Below, piece by piece: positions 44,735-54,825 of a stretch of DNA of 64,000 bases. Both the position numbers and the translations under genes were made by a program. The first letter of the stretch is position 1, and every line of letters starts with the position of its first letter. Source of the stretch: JAEUIE01 sp035430005 (GTDB lineage: Bacteria > Planctomycetota > Planctomycetia > Gemmatales > HRBIN36); contig DAOMFV010000008.1 of NCBI GenBank assembly GCA_035430005.1, forward strand, positions 1 through 64,000, written 5' to 3'. Below the pieces are notes generated by a model. The model had not been told where the DNA came from. It ran no database searches and saw only the letters and a program-made list of their open reading frames with translations.

Positions 44735-45886
44735 ATGATGACGCTTGAAGATCGACTTTATGACCGACCGACAGCCTTTCAGTTTTTCCAGGCAGTGCAG
44801 ATACTGGAGATGCTCAAAGACGAGAGCGGACGTGCGCGCGGCAAGATCGATGAATTGATCCGGTTTAAGACCTTTCCCTCGCTGGTATTCCCTTCGAGCT
44901 CCGTGAAATCGGTTCGCAAGCGATTGTTCCATGTTGACAAGCCTCACGTCTACGTCAACTTCATGGGACTTATCGGCCCGCAGGGAGCCTTGCCCCTGCA
45001 TTACACACTGAAAGTGCTTGAAGTCCAAAAACTTGTGAAGGAGGACGACCTCTTCACTTCTCCCTTGCTCGAATGGCTTGACCTTTTTAACCATCGTTTT
45101 CTATCTCTGTTTTACCAAGCGTGGGAAAAGTATCGCTTCCCGGTCATCTTTGGTCAACTGGCTCGGGTCGCTGAACGTAGTAAGAATTCAGCCCTCCGCC
45201 AGGAAACGGATGACTTTACCCAGGCTCTCCTGTGCCTGGTAGGATTAGGGGTCGATGGCACACGCCATCGTTTCCGGATTGACGCGATCTCTGCCACACA
45301 CGATGCCCAATTTGAGCAAGCGCCTCTGGTTTCCATTTCTGATCTGGCGCTGTTGCACTACAGCGGCAGCCTGTCCAGGCAACCCCGCCATGCGCTTGGC
45401 TTGCGGTCCATGCTCTCCGATTATTTCGGGTTGACTGTCGAGGTGGAAGAACTTACCGGCCAGTGGCTACAGTTGGACGAATCAAGCCAGACTCGCTTGA
45501 CCGAGACAAGCAATATTGAGCTGGACAAGAATGTGGTGGTAGGCGAGCGCATCTGGGATTTCAACAGCATGTTTCGCCTGAGCGTGGGGCCGTTGAATTA
45601 CGATCAGTTCGTGGAGTTGCTGCCCGACCCCAGTCCCAACTCCCATAGGAAGTCGTTCTTTCTGATGTCGCAGATGACGAGGTTCTACGTCGGTTCAGAG
45701 TTTGATTTTGAAGTGCAGTTGCTATTGTTTGGCGATCAGGTGCCCGAATGCGAGTTCGCTGAGCCGGGTGACGGCGTCCTGGGGGCACGATTGGGCTGGA
45801 ACACCTGGCTCCGCAGCGATGCCATGCCTCTTGTGGTCGAAGATGCGGTGTTTGCGGGTGATGATCGCACCTTGGTGCATCGGTGA
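44735..45886 (+). CDS. tssG: T6SS baseplate protein TssG
   Basis: 383 residues from the first ATG (MMTLEDRLYDRPTAFQFFQA). The frame opens at a TTG (44723) that has GGTGGG just before it, so the true start may be that codon or ATG 44738. The opening motif, then FVNFMGLIGPQGALPLHYT-like text and the W-E-K-Y-R-F-P segment, match TssG/VasB. The barrel-like C-terminus with LGWNTWL is also typical. It completes the baseplate wedge with TssF and TssE. It ends 30 bases before the convergent BBP7 gene. Confidence 0.92.
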   Translation: MMTLEDRLYDRPTAFQFFQAVQILEMLKDESGRARGKIDELIRFKTFPSLVFPSSSVKSVRKRLFHVDKPHVYVNFMGLIGPQGALPLHYTLKVLEVQKLVKEDDLFTSPLLEWLDLFNHRFLSLFYQAWEKYRFPVIFGQLARVAERSKNSALRQETDDFTQALLCLVGLGVDGTRHRFRIDAISATHDAQFEQAPLVSISDLALLHYSGSLSRQPRHALGLRSMLSDYFGLTVEVEELTGQWLQLDESSQTRLTETSNIELDKNVVVGERIWDFNSMFRLSVGPLNYDQFVELLPDPSPNSHRKSFFLMSQMTRFYVGSEFDFEVQLLLFGDQVPECEFAEPGDGVLGARLGWNTWLRSDAMPLVVEDAVFAGDDRTLVHR

Positions 45887-45916
45887 GTCGCTCTGGCTGC
45901 TGACGCGACCCGGCTG

Positions 45917-47359
45917 TTAGTATTGGAATTCGATACCGAAGCTGAAGCCTTGGGCCACGAAATCGGTGTGGTTCATCGTGTAGCTTGGCTTGTTGGGCCC
46001 TGCCAATGTTCCGTAGCTTGGGCTGGAAGGAACGTAACGCTGATTGATGACCGGATCTATCTGGTTGCCGGGCCGAACGACATCGTTGATGTAGAGCCAG
46101 TCATAACCGGCAAACAGGCGAACGTGGCTCGTCACCTGCATGCCCACCTCGAATGAGAACTCAGGCATGATTATGAACTGATTGTAGCGCTGGACACCAA
46201 TGTTCCCAACGTTGATGGGAACCACAGTGGGTTGTGTTTTAGTCCATGAATCGGTAGAGGGGAGAGGAAAGCCAGTGGGAGCGATACCTTGGACAGCCAG
46301 GATGCCTCCCGGTGCATTGGCGATCGGATTATGATTAGCATCGAACCCTATCGTAGAACCGTTGATGTCAATCCGTTCTTCATTCACGCCAAGCGTGACC
46401 TTTCCAGCAAAGCTTGCGAAAAAGGCACCCCAGCGTCCCTCAGCACGAGTTCCCAGTTGTACGCCATAGACCTGATTTCGCGTCTCAAACGATTCGCTGA
46501 TGAGCAACGATTTGACTTGGGTAAAGTCAACAGTCTGATTATTCAGTTCAAACGGAGGAAGACCGTCAAATACTGGAACGCCTGGGATTGGATTGTAGCT
46601 GATGTGTCCGACAATCAACGGCGAATTGTTATCGTCACCATCATAATTGGTCCGTTGCGTTATCAACAACTGTTCAGACAAATTGAAGTAACGGAAGCCC
46701 AGCGTTCCATCGATCGTCCATGTTTCGTTATGGAGAAAGTTCTGACGGACATGAAGATCAAACCCGTAAAACTGAGCTTTGTTCTCGATAGCCAGAGAGC
46801 CGCTGAGATTTGCAGAGGGATCGCTGACGAGCAACGCTATTTGTGGTGACTTCTCAGCAAGGGCATCGAAAATAGGCCGTGCGATAAGAAGAGGGTTGTT
46901 GGCATCAGAAGAAAACAAACTGGTAGTCGATTTGGTGCCGAACGAAGTCAGGCCAAACCCGACGCCTGTCGTGTGATTATCGTTGAGCCAGACTCCACCA
47001 TCAATGCGCAGGCCATTGAACCCGCCAAAATCAACAGGTTGATCGCCGAAGAGGACGACGGTATTCGGATCGCCAATGGCTCCGGGATTATTGCCGCTGC
47101 CGGTGGTAGCCAGCGGATAAGCAAACGGGGCATCGCGCATGGTCCAGCGGGCATAGCCGAAGCTCGCCCAGACTTGCGACCAGGGGCCATGTCGATCAAC
47201 AGCACAGTCGCCACAGGGCATACTGGCATCAGGCACAACTTGGACAGGAGCAGGGGCAGCAGCAGTTGCATTGGGCTTGGTGACCTCTGGGGTTTGTGCG
47301 CTGACAACAGGCACGAGAACCAGAAGAGACGAAGCACTGAACAAATAGGGACGCAACAT
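45917..47359 (-). CDS. BBP7-family outer-membrane beta-barrel protein
   Basis: 480 residues from the ATG at 47359 (signal MLRPYLFSASSLLVLVPVVS). The mature start has a CGDC pair and WASFGYARWTMRDAPFAYPL. It is followed by alternating amphipathic strands (RIDGGVWLNDNHTTGVGFGL, FYGFDLHVRQNFLH, GVQLGTRAEGRWGAFFASFA) and ends SFGIEFQY with a C-terminal aromatic. This is the layout of the planctomycete BBP7 barrels, which are abundant outer-membrane proteins of unknown function. It is inserted between the tssG block and the giant surface protein and is transcribed against both. I infer no direct T6SS role. Confidence 0.85.
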   Translation of the reverse strand: MLRPYLFSASSLLVLVPVVSAQTPEVTKPNATAAAPAPVQVVPDASMPCGDCAVDRHGPWSQVWASFGYARWTMRDAPFAYPLATTGSGNNPGAIGDPNTVVLFGDQPVDFGGFNGLRIDGGVWLNDNHTTGVGFGLTSFGTKSTTSLFSSDANNPLLIARPIFDALAEKSPQIALLVSDPSANLSGSLAIENKAQFYGFDLHVRQNFLHNETWTIDGTLGFRYFNLSEQLLITQRTNYDGDDNNSPLIVGHISYNPIPGVPVFDGLPPFELNNQTVDFTQVKSLLISESFETRNQVYGVQLGTRAEGRWGAFFASFAGKVTLGVNEERIDINGSTIGFDANHNPIANAPGGILAVQGIAPTGFPLPSTDSWTKTQPTVVPINVGNIGVQRYNQFIIMPEFSFEVGMQVTSHVRLFAGYDWLYINDVVRPGNQIDPVINQRYVPSSPSYGTLAGPNKPSYTMNHTDFVAQGFSFGIEFQY

Positions 47360-47757
47360 GATTTGGTTCCTCGTATTCCCTGCCACTGTTTGAACACGAT
47401 CCGTGCGCATTTCGTCTGATCGCTAGATGACTACTGTATCGGAGACTTTGCCCAGTCCGCTTGATTCAAACAAACGGAATAACCTTACCTAATGTCACGG
47501 ACTAACCACATGATCACTGATGAGAGACTCCCACTATCATCGACTTTATCGGTTAGGGAGGTCTGAACTTATGTGTAACGCAGATAATATGGGCTATACT
47601 AACAAGTCGGGTCAACTATTCAGGATTGGTTGAGAATTCATGCTTGCGAGCAATCTTTGAATTGGTTTAATAGAATTGGCGTATTTTTCACGGAACGAGT
47701 CTTCGTAACCTCCGTCCTAGTCAAAGCATCCTTAGACCTCCAATTCGATGGTGAGCC
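47360..47757. other. Divergent promoter region of the BBP7 and giant surface-protein genes
   Basis: Nearly 400 gene-free bases between divergent genes. A TATACT box at 47595-47600 could be a -10 element for a plus-strand transcript, but no matching -35 is convincing. GGTGAG near 47751-47756 is the likely ribosome-binding site of the surface protein. Nothing else is seen. Confidence 0.4.
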
Positions 47758-50700
47758 ATGTCCTCAGTGCGTAAGAACAGTTGGTGGCGTTCTCTCTTCT
47801 CCCGGACTACTCCGATCAAGAAGCTGCATTCTCTAAATTACCGGCCCTCTTTCTTAGGGTTGGAAGAGAGAATTACCCCTGCATTCAATACTTCACTGTC
47901 GCTGGCTGCGACGGCGAATATGTCCATCGTCACTGCCGCAGGCACGACAACGTTCACAGCCACCGCCACTGGGGCCAATGTGAACATGGATGATATTAAC
48001 ACCGAACTGGCTGCCGGCCGCAATGTCGTTGTTGACACTGGCTCGACAGGAGCTGAAGGGGGAAACATCGCCACAAGCGGCTTGGGCTCTTATGCGTTTA
48101 CGCCCGTTGCCAACCACTCGCTGACGCTGCAAACTGGTACGGGTGTGGGTCTGGTCGGCAATATTACCACAGTCGCCCTGAGTGCAAACACCACGACCAG
48201 TTTCATCGCCAAAGCCAATCAGAATTTCTCCGGTGGCGGCCTGAGTTTTGACTCGATCGATGTGCGTGCCACTACGGGTTCGATGACCTCTTCCGGAACA
48301 TTAAGTGGCACCAATCTGTTCCTGAAGTCAGCAACAGGTATCGGCACACTAGGCACGCCGCTGCAAACCCAAGTCACCAATCTCACTGCCAACACTACCA
48401 CCAGCGGAGCTGGTATCTTCATTACTGAAGCTGATGATTTATCACTGGCCAATGTCAACGCAGTCAACGGCATCGCTTCCAACAATGGTCAAGTCGTTCT
48501 AAACACTACTAACGGCAGCCTGGATATCAATGGCAGAGCTATCGTCAGCGGCACAGCGTCAATCACGGTTTCTGTCGGGGGTTTGGATAAAACGTTCACT
48601 ATCAATTCCGGTTCGCTACAGACAACGAATCAACCCGTTTCGATTACTGCTGACCGCATGATACTGGGTAGTGGTGCCAATAGCATCAATCCGGGTAACA
48701 GCACAATTACCCTGAATCCTTTCACGTCGAATCGAACGATAGATCTCGGTGCAATCACCGATCCCACCGGCACCTTAAGCTTGTCCAGCGCGGAGCTTGG
48801 GACGATCAGTGCCACTGCCGCAGCGGTAACTGTCGGAAGCGCGACCACTGGTACAATCACGGCCACCGCAGCCATCAATTACGCCAATGATCTGACCCTG
48901 CTCACAGGAGCTGGAGTAACTGGATCGAGCGACTTCATCAATGGCACAGCTTCTGCGCTGGCATTGAACATCAATCAAGCCGGCACTTCCACCTATTCCG
49001 GCCGCATCGGTGGCCCCTCCGGCGGAACTGCTGCTCAAAAGAACATCGCCCTGACCAAGCTCGGCACAGGCACCTTGAAATTGTCCGGCAACAACACCTA
49101 CACCGGCACCACCGCGGTTACCGGCGGTACCCTCATTGTCAACGGTGTCTCCGGCTCCGGAGCCACCACGGTACAGACCGGAGCAACGATTGGTGGCGCG
49201 GGAACCATCGGCGTCAATAATGTTACCAATCTCGTCATTCAATCGGGTGGTACGCTCAGCCCTGGTGATGGCGGCATTGGCACTCTGACTGTCGGTAACA
49301 ACTTGAACTTGAACACGGGATCTACCTTCCTGGTGGATATTGGGCCAAACAATTCGTCTGATCAAGTTATCACCAAGGTTCCGACCGTTAGTCAGGACGC
49401 TATCCTGGCCGGAACCACAATACTTCCTCTTAATCCTGCTGCGTACACATTACTTTCAACAGGCGGTTCCATGATCGTCGGGGGAACCGGATTCAAAGAC
49501 GTTAACGGCAAAAGTATGCCAATAGTCACTGGGGGCCCCGTAGTAGTCGGCAACCAGCCATTTACTTATGCCTATTCTGCCTCTGGATTTAGGCTGTCTG
49601 CCGTGGGCACGACCGTTTCTGTGGACGGCTCCGGCAACATGCTAGTAACAGACAACCTGGGTCAAAGCGATAACTGGACGTTATCCCGCAACGGGGCCAA
49701 CATCCGTGTGACTGATCCGACTAATACCATCTTTGCCGGCTCCGGCGCTGTCCAGGTTGATGCACACACTGTCGATGTGCCCTTCAACACAGTTACCGGA
49801 AAGTTGCTGCTTGATTCAAATACTGGAACCGACACGGTAGTGCTCAACCTGACCAACGGCCTGATTCCTGCCGGTGGATTCAACTACGATGGCGGAGCGA
49901 GCGGCAATGATGACGTAACGGTCAACGGCACCGGCAACAACGATCAGATGATCTACCGGGCTACAACCGCCGTTCCAGGAGGCACCGAGTTCAATCTCAA
50001 TGGTGGTTCATTTAACAACACCTTGACCGGGGTCGACCACTTTAGCTTCAATGGCCTGGGTGGTGTCGACACTATGACCGTCGATTATGTCAACGGGGAT
50101 CCCGTGGCTGCCGGCGGCATTGATTTCGACGGCGGCACCGGCGTGAACGATACGCTGGTGGTTACCACTCCCACAAACGCCAACCGCACAGGTACCTACT
50201 TGCCTGATATGACAACGACGGGCAAGGGCACGGTTACTGTAGGCGCCGGTCAGATTCGCTTCACCAATCTCGCACCGGTCGATGTAACAGGCTTCGCGAC
50301 CTTTACTGTGACTTTCCCGAACAGCAACGATACCGTTGACATTACCGGAGGCGTTGCGTTCAGCAATCCGGCACAGAAAGCTTTACGAATTTCAGGTGAT
50401 TCCAATGGTACTGCTTTTGAAACACTAGCTGTATGGAATGTGACCAACCTGATTGTTGACACCACAACCGTAGATGGGGCTGACACGATCACTCTGGGAA
50501 ATACAGACTTCGCCTCGTTACACAAAGTGACCAACCTGAAACTGATCACCGGCTCTTCCGTAGATACCGTCGGCGTGTCTGGTCTGGTTGATCTGGGTGG
50601 CAGCCTGACCGTTGATCTGGGTCTCGTTGATGCCAACGTTCTCACGTTCACCGATGCAACGGTAAACGCCCCAACGGGGATTACTCAGACTGGCGATGGT

Positions 50701-53700
50701 AGCAACGTTCTGGCCGGCGGCACCACCACGCTCAATACCACCGGGGGCATGGGCAGCATCAGCTTCGACAACGCCATCAATGGCACCGCAATCAACTCCC
50801 AAAGCCTGGTGATGAAGACCGATTCTGGAAATATCATTGTCAAAAAGAATATTGGCGATTCGATTGCGTTGAAGGCTCTGACTGCAAATACGACGTCGAT
50901 GCCAGGCACCATTGATCTGAGAGGTTCCCTCTACCATGCCGGCACGCAAACCTATACCGGGCCTGTCGTTCTTACGGCAGCAAGCGTCCTGTTTGATGGC
51001 ACAACCATCAACGGCCCGATTACCTTCAACGGTACCCTCACCGGCGTGGGGTCGGATGTCACGGTGACAACATCTGGCGACACCAGTTTCAATGGCGCTG
51101 TGAGCGTTCATTCGCTCCTCACTAACGGTGGTGGCACGACCAACGTCAATGCCGGAAGTATCACCACAGCGACTACACAAACTTACAATGATGCCGTCAA
51201 TCTGGTATCAACTACGACTTTCACTTCCACGGGCAACTTTGATATTACTTTCAACAGTTCTATTGATGGCCCTGGGGGAGCTGTGATCAACACGGCAGGC
51301 AACACTGTCTTTAATGGCACAATAGGCAACACGACCGCACTGGCTTTACTGACTACCAATGCAGGCGGGACTACCTTCATCAATAATAGCCCACTGGTAA
51401 GAACCTCAGGTTCTCAGAGATATGGCGATGCTGTGCGAATCGGAGTAAATACGAACTTTCAGTCGACCGGCAACGCAGTGATCAGCTTCAGCAGCACTCT
51501 GGATAGCAAGGCCGGGTTGAACGTTTCTGCCACCGTGACCACGACTGGCATCACGGCGTTTGGCGGAGCAGTCGGCAGTGCTGACGCTCTCTCCTCGTTA
51601 ACGACCAACGCCGGCGGCACCACCAACATCAATGGTGGCAGCGTGACGACCACCGGCAGTCAAATGTATGGTGATGCCGTGAGGATCGGTGCCGATACGA
51701 CCTTCACTTCAACGACTCTGGTACCGCCACCTGCCAACGACATCACTTTTAGCAGCACGCTCGACAGTAAGGCAGGGTTCAACTTCGCGGCGATTGTGAA
51801 TACTACGGGCATTACGACCTTTGGCGGTGCAGTAGGTAGTTCTGACGCGCTTTCTTCTTTGAACACTAATGCTGGAGGAAGCACCAGCATACAGGGTGGT
51901 GCCGTCACCACCATTGGCGCTCAGACCTTTGATGACGCTGTGAGTCTGACCGTCGACACCGACTTCAACGCTGGCGGGAATATCAGCTTCAACAGCACTC
52001 TCGATGGCCCGGGTGGGGCAAATGTCAACACCATAGGCATCACGACGTTTAAGAAAGTGGTGGGCGGAGTCGCTTTGAACTTCCTCACCACCAATGTCGG
52101 CGGCAGTACCAGCATTCAGGGCGGTGCCGTCACCACGACGGGAGTGCAGACCTTAAATGACGCTGTGACTCTGACTATCGACACCACCTTCACCGCTGGC
52201 GGCAATATCAGCTTCAACAGTACCCTGGATGGCCCCGGCGGTGCGAATGTCAATACCACAGCCATTACAACTTTCAAGGGCATCGTGGGGGGAACTGCAT
52301 TAAAGTTCCTCACCACCAATACCGGCGGCTCCACCAACATCAATGGTGGCAGTGTCACCACAACTAATACCCAGACTTACAACGACGCGGTTACCCTTGG
52401 TGCAGCAACAACCTTAACCACCAATTCTGTGGGTGTGTTCCCCAATGATGGCAGCATCACCTTCGGCAGCACTCTAACTACCAGCCCAGCTTGCCTGGAT
52501 TTGACGATCAACATCAAAGGCACCGGCAGCCTGACTTTCAACGGAGCGGTCACCAGCGTCGGCAATCTGCTTATTAACAATGCCAACGATGTCACTGTGA
52601 ATGCTCCAATGACCGTCTCGACTTTCGTGCAAAAGGCCGGAACGGGAACGACTCGCTTTAACGGTGCCACGACGATCAATCGGGCCTGTCCGTTCAGCGA
52701 TGTGTTTGAACTCGATATCAAGACCAACGCCATCGTTCTCAACGCCAACGTGACTGTTTCCGATGGGACCAACTTCTTCGAAACACGTTTCAACCCACAA
52801 GCCGGCGGGGTAAATCAGTTGTCCGGAGCCTTGAAAACCGGCCAATTACGACTGGAAGGCACTGGCACCTTCAATCTCAATCAGCCGGGGAATGACATCA
52901 CCGCATTCCTGAGCGCCAATATCAACGGCAACCTGACTCTTCAGGATGCCAACAATCTTGAAATCAAGCCTACCGCTGAGCCACAGATTCCAGCGGGGGT
53001 GATTACGAGTGATGATAATGTCACACTGACTTCTGGCCTGAATTTCACCGCGAATAACAATTCAGCTACTCTGGTCAACCTAGGTGCCGGAGCGTTCACG
53101 ATGATCCCCGGCAAAGTCGGCGATTCTCTGGTGATTTTCAATACGGAAATCTTTGCTTCATCGGCTACTTTCGGAACGACCATCCCCAACCCAGGCAACC
53201 TCTTTAGCGATAGTTTCCGCATTCGTGCCAGCAAGAATGTCAGCATCACGGTAAACGGAAATTACCCACAAGCAGCAGCACTCCCACCAGGTGTTATTGG
53301 GGATGGCATCGTGCCGTTACTAGATAACGCTCAGGGCACCACAATCACTCTTACTACAACACCAATTCTAAACACCACCAGCTTCGATGGAACCTACACT
53401 TTCTCAGGTGGTCTAAAAAAAATCACCTTCACCAGCATTGAAAGGCTGATCGATCTGCAAGTCCAGGCATCTGTTTATCAAACTACTGCCGGCAACTTCA
53501 ACATCCTTTTGTTTTTAGGTCAAGGCGCTCCAGGGAACATGAATAAGGGTGGCTTTCTTTCACCAGCCGATAATGCATTCGTGGTGGCTCCCAGATATGT
53601 AAACCCTCTGGCACCCTATTCTGCTCCGAAAGTAGCCGTTGCAGATATTGATGGTAACACCTTCCCTGACTTGATTGTGGCTAATGGTTCTAACACCAGC

Positions 53701-54642
53701 GGCGTTGTTACGGTGATCAAAGGCGAAGAATTGGCAAGCATTGCTTTGAATCCCAACGCCAGACTCAAGAAATCTCAGATTCTTGCTCAATTCTACGCCT
53801 TTGACCCCAAGTATTTTGGTGGACTATTTGTCACGACAGGCAACGTGACGGGGGATAGCAAGCCCGAAATCATCGTCGGAACCGATGTCAGCACTTCCCA
53901 GTTTCCCGCGCAAATTGGCATCTTTTCTTACAACGACCTGCAACATCCGATTCGTATCGATAGTAGTACCAATCCCGCACTGGCAGACTTCGGAAACCAG
54001 GGTGTGCGAGTGGCAGCAGGAAGTGTTACGACTAAAGCAACGGACGATCCTGATGCGAAGGTTGATATCGTGGCTGCTACTGGCCCAGGAGTACCAGGCA
54101 AGGTTGTTGTAATTCATGGTGGGTCCTTCAATGATGTAGCACAACAATTCTATCCTTATGGAAACAGGTTCAAGGGCGGTGTGTTTGTTGCAGTAGGTGA
54201 TTTCAATGGTGACAAGTTTGCGGATATACTGACTGGGCCGGGAGCTGACATCAACCAGCCAACAGCAAGATTGCTGGTTCTCTCCGGCCAGAAGTTGAGC
54301 GTACCCCCTTCTGTATTTTCACCGGCAACGATTCCCGCAGACTGGTATCTATTCGATAAGGATGCCGTTTTCCAAACAACTCCGACAGGAGTCCAATCAA
54401 AGAAATGGATCAATTCCCAGGGAGTCTCCAGTGTTGCCTTTGCCAAGGATAATTCAGGGGATCTCACAGTGGTTGCTGGCTCGCCACGAACTTACGCTAC
54501 CCAGCTCATCCTTTACAAAACAGCCGACAGTGCTTTTGTCAATTACTTCGATTACTTCAATATCTTGAAGCCGAAAACCACTATGAATATGTCAAAAACT
54601 ATCCTCCAATATCGCGATGGCATCGCCTTGGCCTCCTCGTAA
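47758..54642 (+). CDS. Giant exported surface protein with autotransporter-type and other tandem beta repeats plus FG-GAP-like tail
   Basis: 2294 residues. The N-terminus is basic and holds YRPSFLGLEERITPAFN, the LExR-type motif found at the start of many planctomycete extracellular proteins, presumably an export or sorting signal. An autotransporter-associated beta-strand repeat is clear near residue 440-465 (LTKLGTGTLKLSGNNTYTG and TAVTGGTLIVNG). Six diverged 75-87-residue repeats cover about 1124-1545. The C-terminus (about 1955-2190) has integrin-like FG-GAP/VCBS units such as VAVADIDGNTFPDLIVANG and VAVGDFNGDKFADILTGPG. Composition is Thr/Gly/Asn-rich with almost no Cys. Probably a secreted adhesin or surface-layer-like protein. 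It is encoded just before vgrG, but a strong hairpin separates them. Confidence 0.85.
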   Translation: MSSVRKNSWWRSLFSRTTPIKKLHSLNYRPSFLGLEERITPAFNTSLSLAATANMSIVTAAGTTTFTATATGANVNMDDINTELAAGRNVVVDTGSTGAEGGNIATSGLGSYAFTPVANHSLTLQTGTGVGLVGNITTVALSANTTTSFIAKANQNFSGGGLSFDSIDVRATTGSMTSSGTLSGTNLFLKSATGIGTLGTPLQTQVTNLTANTTTSGAGIFITEADDLSLANVNAVNGIASNNGQVVLNTTNGSLDINGRAIVSGTASITVSVGGLDKTFTINSGSLQTTNQPVSITADRMILGSGANSINPGNSTITLNPFTSNRTIDLGAITDPTGTLSLSSAELGTISATAAAVTVGSATTGTITATAAINYANDLTLLTGAGVTGSSDFINGTASALALNINQAGTSTYSGRIGGPSGGTAAQKNIALTKLGTGTLKLSGNNTYTGTTAVTGGTLIVNGVSGSGATTVQTGATIGGAGTIGVNNVTNLVIQSGGTLSPGDGGIGTLTVGNNLNLNTGSTFLVDIGPNNSSDQVITKVPTVSQDAILAGTTILPLNPAAYTLLSTGGSMIVGGTGFKDVNGKSMPIVTGGPVVVGNQPFTYAYSASGFRLSAVGTTVSVDGSGNMLVTDNLGQSDNWTLSRNGANIRVTDPTNTIFAGSGAVQVDAHTVDVPFNTVTGKLLLDSNTGTDTVVLNLTNGLIPAGGFNYDGGASGNDDVTVNGTGNNDQMIYRATTAVPGGTEFNLNGGSFNNTLTGVDHFSFNGLGGVDTMTVDYVNGDPVAAGGIDFDGGTGVNDTLVVTTPTNANRTGTYLPDMTTTGKGTVTVGAGQIRFTNLAPVDVTGFATFTVTFPNSNDTVDITGGVAFSNPAQKALRISGDSNGTAFETLAVWNVTNLIVDTTTVDGADTITLGNTDFASLHKVTNLKLITGSSVDTVGVSGLVDLGGSLTVDLGLVDANVLTFTDATVNAPTGITQTGDGSNVLAGGTTTLNTTGGMGSISFDNAINGTAINSQSLVMKTDSGNIIVKKNIGDSIALKALTANTTSMPGTIDLRGSLYHAGTQTYTGPVVLTAASVLFDGTTINGPITFNGTLTGVGSDVTVTTSGDTSFNGAVSVHSLLTNGGGTTNVNAGSITTATTQTYNDAVNLVSTTTFTSTGNFDITFNSSIDGPGGAVINTAGNTVFNGTIGNTTALALLTTNAGGTTFINNSPLVRTSGSQRYGDAVRIGVNTNFQSTGNAVISFSSTLDSKAGLNVSATVTTTGITAFGGAVGSADALSSLTTNAGGTTNINGGSVTTTGSQMYGDAVRIGADTTFTSTTLVPPPANDITFSSTLDSKAGFNFAAIVNTTGITTFGGAVGSSDALSSLNTNAGGSTSIQGGAVTTIGAQTFDDAVSLTVDTDFNAGGNISFNSTLDGPGGANVNTIGITTFKKVVGGVALNFLTTNVGGSTSIQGGAVTTTGVQTLNDAVTLTIDTTFTAGGNISFNSTLDGPGGANVNTTAITTFKGIVGGTALKFLTTNTGGSTNINGGSVTTTNTQTYNDAVTLGAATTLTTNSVGVFPNDGSITFGSTLTTSPACLDLTINIKGTGSLTFNGAVTSVGNLLINNANDVTVNAPMTVSTFVQKAGTGTTRFNGATTINRACPFSDVFELDIKTNAIVLNANVTVSDGTNFFETRFNPQAGGVNQLSGALKTGQLRLEGTGTFNLNQPGNDITAFLSANINGNLTLQDANNLEIKPTAEPQIPAGVITSDDNVTLTSGLNFTANNNSATLVNLGAGAFTMIPGKVGDSLVIFNTEIFASSATFGTTIPNPGNLFSDSFRIRASKNVSITVNGNYPQAAALPPGVIGDGIVPLLDNAQGTTITLTTTPILNTTSFDGTYTFSGGLKKITFTSIERLIDLQVQASVYQTTAGNFNILLFLGQGAPGNMNKGGFLSPADNAFVVAPRYVNPLAPYSAPKVAVADIDGNTFPDLIVANGSNTSGVVTVIKGEELASIALNPNARLKKSQILAQFYAFDPKYFGGLFVTTGNVTGDSKPEIIVGTDVSTSQFPAQIGIFSYNDLQHPIRIDSSTNPALADFGNQGVRVAAGSVTTKATDDPDAKVDIVAATGPGVPGKVVVIHGGSFNDVAQQFYPYGNRFKGGVFVAVGDFNGDKFADILTGPGADINQPTARLLVLSGQKLSVPPSVFSPATIPADWYLFDKDAVFQTTPTGVQSKKWINSQGVSSVAFAKDNSGDLTVVAGSPRTYATQLILYKTADSAFVNYFDYFNILKPKTTMNMSKTILQYRDGIALASS
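51127..52395 (+). repeat. Tandem repeat array inside the giant surface protein
   Basis: Units can be aligned on a Gly-Gly-Ser/Thr motif whose in-frame codons begin at 51127, 51361, 51610, 51871, 52096 and 52321. The spacings are 78, 83, 87, 75 and 75 codons. The last units are nearly identical at DNA level (ISFNSTLDGPGGANVNT occurs twice), which points to recent duplication. The array encodes stacked beta-strands. Confidence 0.8.
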
Positions 54643-54687
54643 ACTCGGGATGACCTGATCTTTGATTCATTTCACATAGCACCATAA

Positions 54688-54727
54688 GCAAGCATGGAAT
54701 CGTGGTTCTCCACGATTCCATGCTTGC
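54688..54727 (+). terminator. Strong hairpin after the giant surface-protein gene
   Basis: An 18-bp perfect stem with a four-base TTCT loop, starting 46 bases after the stop codon. No T-run follows, so it may be an mRNA-stabilising 3' structure or a Rho-assisted stop. It separates this gene from vgrG. Confidence 0.75.
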
Positions 54728-54825
54728 ATCTAACCATCTCTCGCTATTAAAATAGACTCGCTCATTAGTTCAGAAGTATTTCTTGAAGCCTTGTTTGCTC
54801 AGGTCTCCAAGGGAGGTCTTGTCCC

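Noticed and set aside
50250..52361. Chain of similar minus-strand short frames in the surface-protein gene
   Set aside because: They repeat only because the plus-strand repeats do; they are antisense shadows.
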